64,000 nt of DNA from Fragilaria crotonensis (taxonomy: Eukaryota > Bacillariophyta > Fragilariophyceae > Fragilariales > Fragilariaceae): positions 1 through 64,000 of the forward strand of contig JAKSYS010000103.1 of NCBI GenBank assembly GCA_022925895.1, read 5' to 3'. Below, piece after piece: positions 39,791-52,918 of the stretch. Position 1 is the first letter of the stretch; each line of letters starts with the position of its first letter. A model generated the notes under the pieces. It was given only the letters and a program-made list of their open reading frames with translations. It ran no database searches and had not been told where the DNA came from. The translations under genes were made by a program, and so were the position numbers.

Positions 39791-42700
39791 CTATTCCGGG
39801 ATTAAAAAGAGCATTTGGAATGTTATGGCATCTTGGCTTGTCTTCATACCCTCAACTCCCAATCCTTCAAATTGACCAAGAGCATGTGCCGTAAAGTGAC
39901 TGGTTCTTCTCGCGAACTCCCCAGAAAGAAAGTGAATGAGTTCAAAGAGGCGAAAAAGATATAGCTCAAGACTGATCAAACAGTCAGGTGCATGCATATC
40001 CAAGTCCATCATGACAGAGGAATCAATGGACCTGACTCTCATTCGGGTGCTTTCTCGAAGAGCGCTGGAAGCGGTGACGATGTACGACCCGATCATGTCG
40101 TCAGTTTCTTCAATTGACGCAACGCGAATGCCATCTTTGGCTAACAAATCGTCGCTCGGGGAATCATCGTCAGCGACCTTTACTTTTATTGAGAAAAAAT
40201 GTTGGCATACTCGCCTATATAAAGCATTCACACGTCGACGGCCGTATGTCTGGATTGCTTGAAAATAGAAGGCTGACGCTTTCGTGTAGTCCTTCCTCGC
40301 ATCGTACAGCTGTCCAATGTGAAAGAGTATGTGTCCGACGTCCGCGTCGTTTCGATTTCTCAATTTTCGAATTTCATAAGCCTCCGTGTAACAGATTCGA
40401 GCTTCGTCCTTCTTACCCTCAGTGTTGCGTAGGGCGCAAGCCAAGTCAACAAGGGTTTTGGCCACAGTGAAATGGTGCGTCCCGAGAAAGTGTCTTTGAA
40501 TTCTCAGCGCAGAACCCAGGCAGGATATAGCAGAATCCCTATCACCGATGCGAAAATAGACTGTTCCAAGACGATGCAGAGTCATTGCGTAAGAAACAGA
40601 ACCATTGGAATTCAAGTATCGCCCATCGACAGCTGATGGTCCGTGGTACGAGAGATCAGAGTCCACGAGACGGTTCGAGACGTTCGGAGCTTCTGCGCTC
40701 GCAACAACGACGTACTTCAGTTTCAACGCAGCAGTGTAGTATTGGACAGCCTTTGCGTAATCCTTCTGCAGCTCATGAACACAGGCAAGATTATGAAGAG
40801 TATCCCAAACATGCAACAGGATTGTCCCATCGCGGGATATCACATCGACTGCAGCATGACTTCGTCTGACACAGAGCGATTGTTCAAAACATTCCCTTGC
40901 TTGTGAAAGCTCTCCAAGCCGCACCCAAGTGTTGCCCATGCAATGATAAACAATAGCAAGGCCAACTTCTTCTTTCATAAGGTCATCTTGAAGCGTCTTG
41001 CGAATGTGGCCACTGCTTTCTTGGTTGTTAGCCTCTTCGGATAGAGCTAGAAAATCGTCGGCAAGATCGTCAGCCAAGATGGAAACAGCCCAACTCGCTC
41101 GATCGAAAAGCTTGACTCGATTCTTCCTGATCGACAGTGATGCTCTCAGTTTCTCCATCGCCATTTCAAAGTCGCCTTGCCTGACGTATAGGGATGCAAT
41201 CATCTGCAGCGTCATCGCCACCGCAGCGCCGTCCCTACCGTCGGCCAGAGTCTGAATCCGGAGAGCCTCATGGTACATGTCCATTGCAATCGTATGGTTA
41301 CCAATTCTGGAGTGTATCTCAGCCATATGATAAAGTGTGTCACCAACTGCTTCGTGCGTATCACCGAGGCATTCTTTTCGCAACCGAAACGCCTCTTCAA
41401 ACTTTATTAGGGCCGCATCATCGTCGCGCAAAGTTCTGAGCAGTAACTTGGCGATTTTGTTCAACACGGACGCAACATACATTTCCCAACCCGTCTCGGC
41501 GAGTGAACGATATAGAAGCAAAGCAGTAGCGTAGATGTCAAGAGCGCGATGCAACTTTCCAAGCGATTCCGATATGCTTGCCTCCACGTATCGAAAATGA
41601 GCTTGGAGGGCGGTGTTCGACTTCAGATGTTCATCCTGAGCATCATCATCATTCAAGCTTCGAAGGCATCCTAGAGTTCCGTAGATACTGGATGCCCGGT
41701 TGAATGACCTACTGCAATCTTTCAGCAACCGTGCATCGCCATAGGAACCCTTGCGTAGCTGAACGAGTGCAAGGTAGAAAAAACAGCTCGCGACCTCCAC
41801 TCGAATTTGAGAGTCGAAGAGTGTTGTGAACATTTGGCGCGCATTTTCAAGACTTTCTTCAGTACGGGGGTCGGAATACCTGCCCAACGCACATAGAGCA
41901 GCTCCAATATTGTAAAGGATTCTCGCGTCGTCGATGCACAGCTCACCATCTGACACATTCAAACCATTCTCGTCTGTTGGCGACCGCATTCGGAGACAAG
42001 ATGACCAGAATTCTTCTGCCTTCGCGTATTCCTTCAGATACCAATACGACATCGCAGCATCATACAAAACTTCACTTGCTCGAATGGAGTCGACTCCATG
42101 GAGACGTCTTGCACACCTCAGCGCCGTCAGGTGGAAACGCAGTGCGCGGTCGTGTTCGCCACATGCTGCATAACAAATACCCAACGCTTGAAAGACGGCT
42201 TCGTCGTCAATCTCTTGCATTTCCTTCCCAAACGACCCCTTTAAGCGTGGCTTCTGTTGCTTGCCTTTTTGGGCGTATCCTTGTTCATCGTCATCGTCCG
42301 ACGAGCTGTCGGACGAGCTCGGGTCTAAGACCCATAGAGCGCTTAAGCAATGCTCTAAAGAACGAATAGCAGACTGAAATTGTCCAAAGTGAATGTGGAT
42401 CATCCCAAGGCGGTAGCCTGAGACTAACAACATCGGCAAATCCTCATCCGCCATATCAGCGGGGGTGCACGTTGGGGAGACAATCTTCGCCTTTTCTTCG
42501 AAAATTGTCAAAATTGTCTGGTATGCTTGAGCAGATTGCGACAAGATCATGCTCTCTGCCTCGTGGATGTCATTTCTCGCAGGTAAAGGAGGGACTTGTT
42601 GGGGGCATGTATCCACATCGGTTTTCGAGTATTGCACCTCTTCCAGCACTAAGGTAGGGAGCGGTATTGTTCGAAAATCGCTGGCCATTCTTCGTTGACC

Positions 42701-44886
42701 TTCAAAGCCCCAGAAAGAAGCGTTGGCTTTCGCACTTCTCAAACTCTCCCACTCCTTTTGAGCAAAGGTAGCAATCTTCCAGTGGCAGCCAATCGCGTTA
42801 TCGTGATCCCCAAGCATTCTGTAAGCACTACCCATCGACGCAAGATTCTCGAGGATGGATCTAAACAAGTCACGTTCGCTGGTAAACCATTCTTCAGGTT
42901 CCTTTTGGCTCCATACATGCATTCGGATTCGCAAACATTCGCGATATCTAGAGAGAGCAGGCTCCCATTGCAAATAATCCTCCAAAACCGTCGCCATCGT
43001 CGCGTTCAAACGAGCCACCTCTAGACTCATTCTGCCGCAATGCCCTGTTTTCAGAGTCAGAGCCTCTTGCAACCACGACGTCGCGGTCATACTTTGACCA
43101 CACGCGTGCAATGCAAGAGCTGCGTACTCTAAAGATTGGGCAAGGGAGACTTCCGTTTCTTGCACTTGTCGCGCCGTATCAGTGACGTCGAGACAAAGCT
43201 GACGGCACAATGCTTCGATTTCATCCTCGTCCTCCTTAGAGGTGGCTGAGCGCCACCAAAAGAAACTTGAAGAATCAGCTTGGGTGTCCTTCTGAAGGAC
43301 AAGGATTTGGCGCCTCAGTTTTGTGGCGTCTTCCAGCGGCAATCGAGCCTCATCGAATCGGTGTTTGTGATAAAGCCATCTGCCCCAGGTATCCTGAAGA
43401 TCTGCTTTCAGTGACAAGACCATCAGCTGCAGCGCAGGGCTTTTCTTCGATGGTTCCACCAACGCCAACAAAGCTTCTGCCACCTGAAGACATTTCGTTT
43501 CATTAGTTTCGCAGTCTTTCATCTCCGCAATATCATAGAGTTGCGACAGCGTAACAACATCAACCAGGTCATCAATACCTGACTCCTCAACGATAGAGCA
43601 CGACGAGCTCATACTCAACCAGACCTTGGCACTGAGAAGGTTTGATATTTTGCGCATTTGGGCATCTCCATTTCGGTCGCCCTCAACCTGGCAAAGGAGG
43701 CGCATGGCATCTGCCAAGTACTCCGCCTGGCGTCTCCACAAGACCTTGACAGCTGCATCTTGTCCAGGAAAGTCGGTCAAGACCGAATCAAGAGACGAGC
43801 TAACAAGAAGCAACGAGTTTCCCAGAAGCAAAAGTTGCGTGGGGTCGCCTCTCTTTCTGTCTCGGGTTTGGCGACCTCTTTGCTTGGACCATTGGAAAGA
43901 ACCTCTTGAAGTAGGACTGTCCTGAGTGTGATCTGAGGTGGTATCAATTGCTTGATCAAGACAAATCTGCATCTGCTGCTGCAACACAGTGTGCCATCCT
44001 TGATATAGTCCCAAAGCTTCTTGCCACTTCGTCGAGGACAGAGGCAGGTTTGAGAGATAGAGCTCAATAAATCTGAGATGTCTCAGAGTAATCTGGAGAG
44101 GATTTTCCTGGGAGATGTGCATCGACCACTCGTTGCTGATGTAAGACGGTCGATGTAACAAAGATGCTGCACGAGCGATTTCTCCCAAAGTCAGCCAGAA
44201 AGGAATAATGACCTGTGATGCATATATTTGAACGACATGAGGCTGATCACCGTTCAAACTACTTTCCAAGAAGGCTGCGAAATCGTGCTTCCACTTCGTC
44301 GTATCTGCTGGTCTCGCCATCCTATGACCATACTCGTTGGACATTGCATGCGATACTGTAACCACGTTATGATCGTCCTCGTTTATCCACTGCAATTCGG
44401 TGAGCAGCACATCCCAAACATCCTGGGCAACACGTTCAGGATTTTATTGTAGTCTTCCTCAAAGAGCAGAGGTGGCAATACGACATTCGCCCATAGCCCA
44501 ATGACAACCGCCCGATGAGGAGGCGGTAGATCAGTCACGGCCTTGGGGTCGAAAAACAGGGAGCACAAGGCGGCGAAGCAAGCCCATTCCAAGTGCCCCA
44601 TGTCACCCATGTGCCAAGTGCCTTGTAGGTCCACAGGTAAGCCTGATATTGATGCTTCGTCCGCAACTGAAGATCCATCGTCGTCGGTGATATCCGAGTG
44701 TGAGTCATACTGATCGCCATCATCATCGCGAATCCCCAAACAGTCCATGGGGTCAATCGGTGACTTGTGAACGCTATTGCGAGCACGTCGTCGCCGTGGA
44801 CGACGAGGTCGTCGTGTTAGACTTAAGCCTTGAAAGGCACTCATGGGGGGAGCGGAATTCGTTGATCTGTTACTGTCGTCCTTCAT
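39791..44886 (-). CDS. Very large TPR-repeat protein, one frame break near the N-terminus
   Basis: ATG at 44886 (MKDDSNRSTNSAPPMSAF). The first ~145 codons (basic RRPRRPRRRRARNS, then acidic, then a hydrophobic WACFAALCSLFFD segment) run to the A-run seen as TTTT at 44442-44445. One base appears missing there. Past that point the frame that continues for 1540 codons reads NPERVAQDVWDVLLTEL directly onto the first part. Total about 1,698 residues. The rest is TPR solenoid of kinesin-light-chain/NB-TPR type: repeated blocks such as ALALHACGQSMTATSWLQEA, YDAAMSYWYLKEYAKAEEFW, YHMAEIHSRIGNHTIAMDMY and YYTAALKL. An acidic loop SSSDSSSDDDDEQG lies mid-protein. It is a scaffold for protein-protein contact; partners are unknown. 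The single-base lesion with 1,500 intact codons behind it suggests a sequence error. Confidence 0.85.
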
Positions 44887-45740
44887 CGTAAACAACACAA
44901 TAGGGGATTCCGTAGGCAAGTGCAGAATGCGATTGAGAGTCAAGTTGTCTTGTAAGTCGGTATTCAAAGTTTCAAGTTTCAACCCTTGCTCTGCTCGTCA
45001 AGGACGCAATTTGCAATTTGTCACTCCTCGAGATCTCGAGAGGCACAAGGCTTCCTCCGCAGTCATCCAAGCTTCTTCATTCTCCATAGGCCGTGGTATA
45101 GGAATTATTGAAGGTCATTTGCAGTCATTGATGTCGATTATGCCGTACTCCGTACTGCCTTGGGACTTGGGTTGGCAATCAAGCCCTCTCACATACGTGT
45201 TTCCAAAGCGGACATATTGAAAAAAGGGAGATTTTACGTTTTCAACCCTCTCTACCGGTATTTTTCTTCCATTTGAACATAGAAATGTCCGGCAAGTCAA
45301 GGTTCTGTCCGAAAATTCCTGCTTTAGCTACCGTAGTAGGAATACGTCCTTCAGATACGTTTCCACAGTCTCTGATGTCCAGCTCCTACAGTACTGTATT
45401 TCTACCGGTGTATACATGGTCATAGTCATGAGTCATAAAGAGGAGGCCGCGTATGTCCCCTAATCGAGCCGGCCATCACCTGCAGTAGTCTACGGGAGTA
45501 CTGAATTCTACTTACTACTGTTACACTGTACGGTATTTCTGTCCTCCGAGGAGCAGTTTAAGATTTGTACAGTAGGTAAAGTTGATGTGTAACTATATTT
45601 GCAATATAATTTATGGAGTCGATTTTTTTAGAAAAGCTCGATCGGCTCGATTAGGGGACATACACGGTCTCCCAGACTCCGACTACGGTTGCAACGGTAG
45701 AGGAGAGTTCGGAGCAACATCCTTTTGACACTGTGAGGTG
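44887..45740. other. Intergenic spacer
   Basis: No gene is seen. GTAC-type motifs lie at about 45380-45550. The presumed promoter of the TPR gene is at the left side. Confidence 0.5.
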
Positions 45741-47021
45741 GTGTCCATACAAAAATTATTCGATCCAAGTTTCCAAGTGGTCGAACTAGTCAACTCGTGA
45801 TTCAACTTCGATTTTTGGTTTAGTGGGACTCATCTTTCGTTAACTTGGACATCCAAGGTAACGAAAATATTTTTGCCAAGTTTGCAAATCCAAGTTTCAT
45901 AACCTGATAAACCTGTTGTGTTTTGGCCACACGTTTCGCACTCGACGCCAAGCATTTTTCATACGGCATTATTCTTGTTGCATTTATTGCATGTGCCTTC
46001 TCTCGTTGTTGCACAAGATGTTGTCATTAATGCACTCATCGTCTTGAAATGATGCGCCCGATGTGAAGATGACAAAGAAGGATGCCCACTCCTCCATTGG
46101 GCAAGTCTGAAATGTACTCTCAGGGCGTCTTGGATGCCTGTCTGGCTAATTTCGCCACCAAGAAACCCGCCTCTACAAAGCTGCTATGCCCAAGGATGAT
46201 GCGTCGCCTCGTCGTCCTTAGCTATTCGCCATGCCTGTTCCATCCGTCAACACAAGACTTCGTTGATGACAACTTTCGGTGCTCAACGATGATGTGGACC
46301 CGGTCGTAGTGGCCCTAGCTCGCAATGGTTCCGAACGCAACAACTGCTGGTGCAGCACCTGTTGCAAATACTGATGGCTTGGGAGGCAATCCCGACGCGT
46401 TTGATTGTGCTTTGCGCGTCATATGTGGGGGTCAAGGAATTGACAAGTTTGTTGCTACTGCGGTCCTTTGATGTAGTAGTTGGCCTCCGGATCCTTTTCC
46501 TTTCGATGCGGGCAGTGGTGGCAAAAGCTGTTGCAGTACTGTACATTTGATCATGTCGCAGATTGTCCAAAAGTGCCCAAGAGTCCTTGCGACTGAGAGA
46601 CATCAGGCCAGTATTGTTGGAACAAAGGCAAGGAAGAACAGACAGAAAAGTGGATGACAATCAGGTCAACTAGCCAGAGGACTTGTAGGGATGAGAGGTA
46701 AACGAAGTCGCTTGCAATTACTTCATAATACTACTGTACTGTACATTGTATGATTTTGGTACAGTAGTTATGCATACTTCACGTGGTGAAAGCATATGAT
46801 TACCACAGCATACTACCGGCTACCGGTAGAGGTACTCTAGCTAGTACTTGTACTCACCATCGACTTTCAAATGGAACTTGGGAGTACGAAACTTCGATAC
46901 TTCGATGTGATTTTTTTTGTATGGACACCACGTTGGCGTAACAAAAATCGAACCCAAAAATAATTGGTTATGCGCCCTTGGAAACTTGGAAACTTGGATC
47001 TGATTTTTTTTGTATGGACAC
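45741..47021. mobile_element. Candidate non-autonomous DNA element with ~35-bp inverted ends
   Basis: Left end 45741 starts GTGTCCATACAAAAA and continues to CGATCCAAGTTTCCAAG. The inverse (CTTGGAAACTTGGATC, T-run, GTATGGACAC) closes at 47021. A second, shorter inverse copy closes at 46928 (TTTTTTTTGTATGGACACC), so the right boundary is uncertain. Internal frames are short and broken. I found no clear target duplication, so this may be an inverted-repeat relic and not an intact mobile unit. Confidence 0.5.
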
Positions 47022-48990
47022 GAAGGCGAACACACTTGCCAAACAAGGACAAGACTACCGGTACTTATTTATGTCATAAAAGTTTTTTCTGAATGAAATT
47101 GAACCAGATGAACCAAAACATAAATATACGAGGAACAAATTATAAAGATTAAATTTGTTTGTGAATTTTAGGTAGCCTGCCTCGTCGGCATTACTCTAGT
47201 TCTTTCATGTGTGCGAAGGATTTCTGGGTGTTTTATTGTTCTGATTGGATGGTCCTCGATAAACATTCCAAGAAGATGATAGCATGAATACATGGCCATT
47301 GGCCATGCTCCCTTGGAATAAACTGCGCCAGGAGAGTATTTCACACCAAGCTCCAGACAAAGATGAAAAATGATGCTGTGCTGAGGTCAGATCGTGAAGT
47401 TCTTCTGAACATCGGTTATTGTGCTGTTGTTGTCCACGGAGAGGACAAATATACAATGAATTTTAATGAGAAAGAACTTAGCCAGCTCATCCAAGTATAG
47501 AGTGACCGAAGCGAGAGCATTCGCTTCACTTTGTGCAATATGTGGCATTTGTGCCATCCATCACCACCAGGGCCCGCGTTCACCAGAATACTAAGTATCT
47601 CGCAACAGATGATGCACGAGAAAAAACCGCGGTGTTGATTTGCCACGGTCGGTCCCAATGAAGGTGGTGCAGTCCAGTTGAAGATATTGTACAAGGACTT
47701 CTTCAGCATCACACTCAGCAAAATAAACCGAGGAGATCAGGCGCTGTTCAGCCTGAGGAAGTACCACGACCCATCTAGCAAAAGTCTCTGCCAGTGGCTG
47801 CAGGGATCAAGTTGAACTGCGTTGCTGATTGGGTTGCAAGAAAGATTTGATCTCAAGTCAGATCCATTGGGACTGCCATCCGCGGAATGGTTGCAGTGTA
47901 CCGATCCGGATGTGAGTCGTAGAATATGTGAGATGTAGGTACCAGGTCCTGCTGAGCCAATTTTTGTCACCTTGGTGGATTTCAATGTGAAAATTGTAGA
48001 ACTGCTGGTTCTTGATTGACAAGCGAGTCCAATTTATTCAACACTTTGATCAAAAGATGCCAGCATGCACACAGCAAATCCATTGGTGAATTATTGTGGC
48101 AGCAATATACTTGCTAGTTCAGCACATCAAAGCGACCTTACTGTCGTTCAAGGAATGAATGCACATGTTGGTGAACAGAAATTGCTTTTTTCAAGGCTTC
48201 TTTGTGCCATCATGCAGTCAATAACAACTGTTGAGGGTCCCATGACTGCTCAAGACCATGATCATGATCTTCTCCAACCAACGCCAGAAGAACAGGCTCG
48301 TTGAGTGGGTCTGAGTTCTTCTGGGAAAACTTGTACCACATCACTCGTGTCAAAACTGTGCAGATGGAGCTTGATTGATTAAAAGACACAGGCAGAATCA
48401 AAACTGGGTCACCAAACCATCCTGTGCCAAAGGCAACAGTGGCATCTTTTGCGCTCATTGCTGTGGATGGTGTCTCCAAATGGAGGCAGAGCAAGGTGTA
48501 GCTGATGGCGGCCGGAATCCTCAATAAATCCCCCCCTGTTTTACCTGTTGACCTGTGTGGCATGACACCCAGAAATTTGGCCAACAAAGCATTGCAACAT
48601 CATAAGGATTGCCTCTTGGCCAAAGTATGCTGCTGCCCAATTCAGATGTCCTCTAAGGCTTGCCGACCGCGACAAAGAAGGCTTGCCATTCAGATTGGAG
48701 CCAGCAGTTCACTCACAGAGTGCTGCAGTTCAATCCTTCAAAGAATGTTGGAGCCTACTTGCTGGAAAAGGCAGAGTACAGTGGACTTAAAGAATATGTG
48801 GTGGCCTAACTAGTGTGATGCCTGGTATGAGCTCAGTGGAAGCTGACTTCTCCCTCATCAATTGGACGAGGGATCTGTATTCGAAGGCATGATTAACAGA
48901 CTTCTCATTGGAATCCATTTCTTTAGATTGCAAACAATGCAGGACCTTGGAGAGTATTTCAAGTTAGTAATTAGTTCATGAATGGAAAGA
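47022..48990 (+). mobile_element. Degenerate DNA-transposon relic
   Basis: The stretch has no intact gene. Near 48811-48960 the plus strand reads SSVEADFSLINWTRDLYSK, a stop, then LTDFSLESI with CKQC. This resembles the C-terminal end of zinc-finger/hAT-like transposases that I recall from oomycetes (a V-E-x-D-F-S-x-I...L-T-D-x-S-L-E-x-I pattern). Upstream frames (for example 48065-48304) are short and broken. The boundaries given are approximate; no terminal repeats were found. Confidence 0.35.
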
Positions 48991-49499
48991 AAGGAGGTAC
49001 TGTTAGGCACCAAATGTTGAGTAAACAACGGCAATCAATTATAGTTCCCGAATTCTTAAACCGAATTCAGCTATTTTCGTTTTTTTTTTTCAGGATAGAA
49101 AATAGGGAGGCCTGATTGCAGCACTTCGCATCTTCGCGTACTTGCACCGCGCACATATGTCATACGTCGTATCATACTCTGAGGACTCGACTACAAGTAC
49201 CCTGGGCGTACTAATAGTATGCATACATACATGTATGAATACCGGTAGTACCCCTCATTCCATAGAGTGAAAAAGTGTGGAGTACTGACAACGACAGCTT
49301 TATTTAGCTGTGTTCTCTCGAGAGAAAACCCGTTTCCGGAAACTTGAAGTACCGACCACGAAAAGGGGTCGACAAGTCCAAACCTGACGTCGAACTTCCG
49401 TCCATCACTGGTTGTCGTACGTAGCTCCTAGTGAGTACATGGTACTAGTACTACGGACACCAGGCAGCACAGGAGGAAATTGGTCATGGTTCATGGTTC
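48991..49499. other. Intergenic spacer with GTAC palindromes
   Basis: A T-run lies at 49079-49090, followed by repeated ATGCATACATACATGTATG and TACCGGTA-type palindromes at about 49160-49450. It is the presumed promoter region of the bHLH gene. Confidence 0.5.
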
Positions 49500-50624
49500 A
49501 TGGTACTTGAAATACACGAACCATCTTACCCTTACATTGCACGGTCGGGAATTGGGAACATCGCCATGACGCCTCCCCTTCCTGACGCCCATTCCAGTCC
49601 TTCTTTGATGGCTTACCCTAGCACATTCTCTGAGGAAGAGATTCATGATATTCTAGGCGCGATGAATTCTCATGATGACTGTTCGCACGAGGAGCATGGG
49701 GGTCACCACGATGATGGGACTGGCATATCGGCCGATTCACGGGCCAAGGCTCGGAGTGAACGCAAACGCAGTCGCGAAAAACAACGACGCGAAGATGTCA
49801 ACAAACATTTTGGTGATTTGACGCAGTTGTTGAGACAGGTGGAAGCTGACGATGATGACGGGAACAAGTGGATTCCTATCCCAACAGTCGGACCCACGAA
49901 TCGTGTGGATTTAATCGCCCGGACAATTGTGGTCCTGGAACGTGTGCATAGGGTAAGCATGAAGCGCAAGTTAGAAATTGAAGATCTTAACAAACAGCTG
50001 GAGGATATGAAGAAGATTGCGGAAGATACGACAGCGAGACTCAAGGAGGCGACTATGTATCAGCAGGGGCCGCAAAAACCTCAGGTACGTTTTTTCATTT
50101 CAATTAGACGGAATGCCAAGTGCCTAGTTGTTCTTCATCTCAGCGTCAGTTGTCTCGTCCTTACTTTTTCATAGGTCATGATGATGGTTCCCATGATGGT
50201 TAATCCTGAGAGCCTCGGGGGGTCTGCTGGTGCCACTGCCGGCTTCATGCCTCAGCTTCAGCAGCAGATGCCTTTCATGCCACAGCAGATGATGATGATG
50301 CCTCAAATGACCCCCGCCCAAGCTTCTGCTCCACAGCAGCAGAGTGGAAGCAACGCATCGTCATCTGCTACTATGCCCACGCTCCAAATGATGCAGCAAA
50401 TGATGCAACCTATGATGCAGCAACAACACATGATGATGCAACCGCAGCAAATGCCGTATGCGACCATGATGTTCCCTTCACAGGCATCGTCATCTAATCC
50501 TCCTGCTGCGGCAGCTGCCGTGACTTCGCAACAGCCTTCCGATGCGCAGCAACAACGCGCAAATTCTCAGCCACAACAGCAGTCGGATTCCTCAGCGGGT
50601 GGTAATCTGGCTCATTGTGCCTGA
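49500..50624 (+). CDS. bHLH transcription factor
   Basis: Two exons, 49500-50084 and 50175-50624, with a 90-bp intron (GTACGT...TTCATAG). Splicing joins GPQKPQ to VMMMVPMM and gives 344 residues. The basic region and first helix are ARSERKRSREKQRREDVNKH; helix two follows a long loop (NRVDLIARTIVVLERVHRV). The Glu-x-x-Arg pattern (EKQRR) needed for E-box contact is present. A coiled extension (LEIEDLNKQLEDMKKIAED) follows, and the C-terminal 150 residues are Gln/Met-rich, as in activation domains. Target genes are unknown. Unspliced, the frame would stop shortly after exon 1. Confidence 0.9.
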
Positions 50625-50737
50625 GACTGAGGCTTGCGAGTGAGTTCCAGAAGGAGAGCTAGGGAAGTCAAAAAAATGTTCCATTACAGTCAGTTTATAC
50701 CCCAAATAGAAATGAAATTCGAAAAAAGCCGGCCTCT

Positions 50738-51187
50738 TTAATTCTCAACATGCAGCAACAAATCATCCGATATCGACGGCGGGTAGTTTGTTCGTCGACT
50801 CATTCCCCCAATGACCCGATCATCCGGTGTTCGTTTCAACAAGGATGCCTTTTCATCACTATATTCTGCTGATGAACCACTAGCAAAGGATCGAGGTGGT
50901 GTACTGTCAGGCATGACCACACCACTCCCATGCCGCCCGGCCAATCTTGCCAATCGTCGTTGTTTTTGGCGCTCCATAGCGCGCTTGGCACGATGATAGT
51001 TCCCAATGCAAAGGACTACCACAAAGCCAGTGAGGAAACCGACAAACACGACGGCCTTTCATAGATGCGAAACATAGGAAGACGACGAACTGAGTGAGTG
51101 CATCGGGTACTGTTGCACAGTGAAAATGCTGGAGCGACTCACAATTATCACTTCCGTCAACGACCGACCTCGAGCGCTATAAGTCAT
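50738..51187 (-). CDS. Small single-pass membrane protein, spliced
   Basis: Exon 1 (51143-51187) encodes MTYSARGRSLTEVII. An 87-bp GT-AG intron (GTGAGT...GAAAG, 51056-51142) follows. Exon 2 (50738-51055) continues AVVFVGFLTGFVVVLCIGNY, so the splice reconstructs one continuous transmembrane helix, and the 120-residue product is otherwise short, basic then polar (KRAMERQKQRRLARLAG; later SLLKRTPDD). Exon 2 alone has no ATG, which supports the splice. Function is unknown; the basic stretch after the helix suggests a cytosolic C-terminus. Confidence 0.7.
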
Positions 51188-51784
51188 GGTGCAGTCTCTC
51201 GTATTTCTATGCCTTTTGGTAAAAGTTTATGGGTTCGAGCAGTCAAATCAAGTACAGGAATGAGCACTAGCAAACGTGATGTTACCGGTTTGTCATTGTC
51301 GAAGTTGTTTAGTTGCTCAGGAGTCGTGCTGCTGGTACTGCACGTAAATGGCAGTAATCGAGTACCGGTATTCTATGTTGGACTGTCTGGATTCTGGACG
51401 CTGGACCCCGGAACTCTGGAGTCTTGTGCAAATTGCAACGTGCAACCGCCCCCACACACAAAATGCAGAACTCCAGTACCAAAACATATCGGTATCCAGT
51501 GCCTTTAAGTCTACTGGGTACAGTCTATTCCAGTGTAGTGTAACTCGAGCTTGACGGGATTCCAGCACCTTTGAAGCAAGGCCACGATTTGCATGTTCTA
51601 TGATCGAATCCAATGATTTATCTGGGACAAGGAGTAAGAATCATTTATGTTTCGATACATGAAATAGACCGTTTATGCCATACAACGCCAGCAGTGCACG
51701 AGCACGATGTCACACTCGAGAATGGTTTTCTCACAACTTTCGCGCGGTCGTATCTTTAAGTTGATAGGATAGAAGACGCGCACA
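51188..51784. other. Intergenic spacer
   Basis: About 600 bases with GTACCGGTA-type motifs near 51338-51370 and no supported gene. It lies between two divergent genes. Confidence 0.5.
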
Positions 51785-52411
51785 ATGATCGGATTTCTCA
51801 AAATTTATCACCGCTCCAACTTCTGGGGCCGAGAGATTAACGGGCGTCACTCAGAACGACAAAGAGGTATTCATGAAAGAGTGTTGCACACTCAAGTCGT
51901 CATGGAGAACTACCATCAATTTTTTGGTTGCTGCTTTTCCCATGGTCCTCGCGTCTCCGAACTAAAAGAACATCACTTCGTCGCCCACTATGAAGGTTCG
52001 TGGAATTTATTTCTGATGGAACGAAAGATAAGCGCGTCATCTGGAGCCTATCACATGAACTTTGCGTTACTCCCTGATTACGTTATACCAAATCCGGCTT
52101 GGAAACATGAGGGGGTTGTCCATCCCCATGCGACGAGGATGGAATTGGGTCGTCACTTTCACCCAATTCTCGTCACGAATAAGCCATATGGATATCCGCG
52201 CAATCACGTACACTTGATGATAGTAATGGATGTCGCATCGTGTCCACATTTGAATGGTTGGGACAGTTGTCCCCGTCCTTCGCTGGAACGCAAGCAGGAG
52301 CGGTCGACGTCCGATAAATCAAGGGAGACCAGCAAGGACGACGATGACGTGCCTGAAATGGTAGAAGAGTACGAATCCCAGCTGCACTCTTCGATGGAAC
52401 TTAATGCGTGA
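51785..52411 (+). CDS. Hypothetical protein, 208 aa
   Basis: One open frame from ATG 51785. It is rich in His, Trp and Tyr (HFVAHYEGSWNLFLMERK; NPAWKHEGVVHPHATRMELG) with an acidic/basic low-complexity tail (KSRETSKDDDDVPEMVEEYE). I recognise no domain, signal peptide or membrane helix. Composition and length favour a real protein over a chance ORF, but nothing else supports it. Confidence 0.5.
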   Translation: MIGFLKIYHRSNFWGREINGRHSERQRGIHERVLHTQVVMENYHQFFGCCFSHGPRVSELKEHHFVAHYEGSWNLFLMERKISASSGAYHMNFALLPDYVIPNPAWKHEGVVHPHATRMELGRHFHPILVTNKPYGYPRNHVHLMIVMDVASCPHLNGWDSCPRPSLERKQERSTSDKSRETSKDDDDVPEMVEEYESQLHSSMELNA

Positions 52412-52918
52412 CAGCTAAATAAGCTGGACGCGCCATAACTCTCAAGAAGCTATCACAGCCGTGTTAAGCTAGAAACAAACGTCAATATTCCACGACAACA
52501 TGGAGCATCTCACTAAAAATAGAAAACGCAGTTCACAATCATGAGAAAAAACATGGCTGTGCTTTTGCAGTGATTGTGTCATGCTTCACATGGTCGCATG
52601 CCTTCTCCTCATGATGCCCACACTTGATTTTTGTGGTTCACTCCACGGCGCCTGGCGTTGGGCGCTGGCATCAATTTTAGTGCCGAAGTGACAGATGTTG
52701 ATCTGTCCAAAAGATATGCATGACGTCATTCCTCGCATTGGAGGTACGCTACTAGTACTGCGTGTACGATATGGCGCAGCATACTACAAAATCTATGCGT
52801 GTATAGATAATAGCTATGCATACTCGTACTCCGAGTATACAGTACTATGACGACAACTGTGTACCGGTACCTCTTTCTTGACGCACAAATCAGGATGCCG
52901 AACTCATAGATTCACAAC
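52412..52918. other. Intergenic spacer with GTAC palindromes
   Basis: No gene is seen. GTAC/ACTCCGAGT motifs lie at about 52745-52870, just upstream of the UPF0047 gene. Confidence 0.5.

Noticed and set aside
46320-46640. Short Cys/His-containing frames recalling a zinc-knuckle fragment
   Set aside because: Too short and broken to assign to any family; kept only as part of the gene-poor region.
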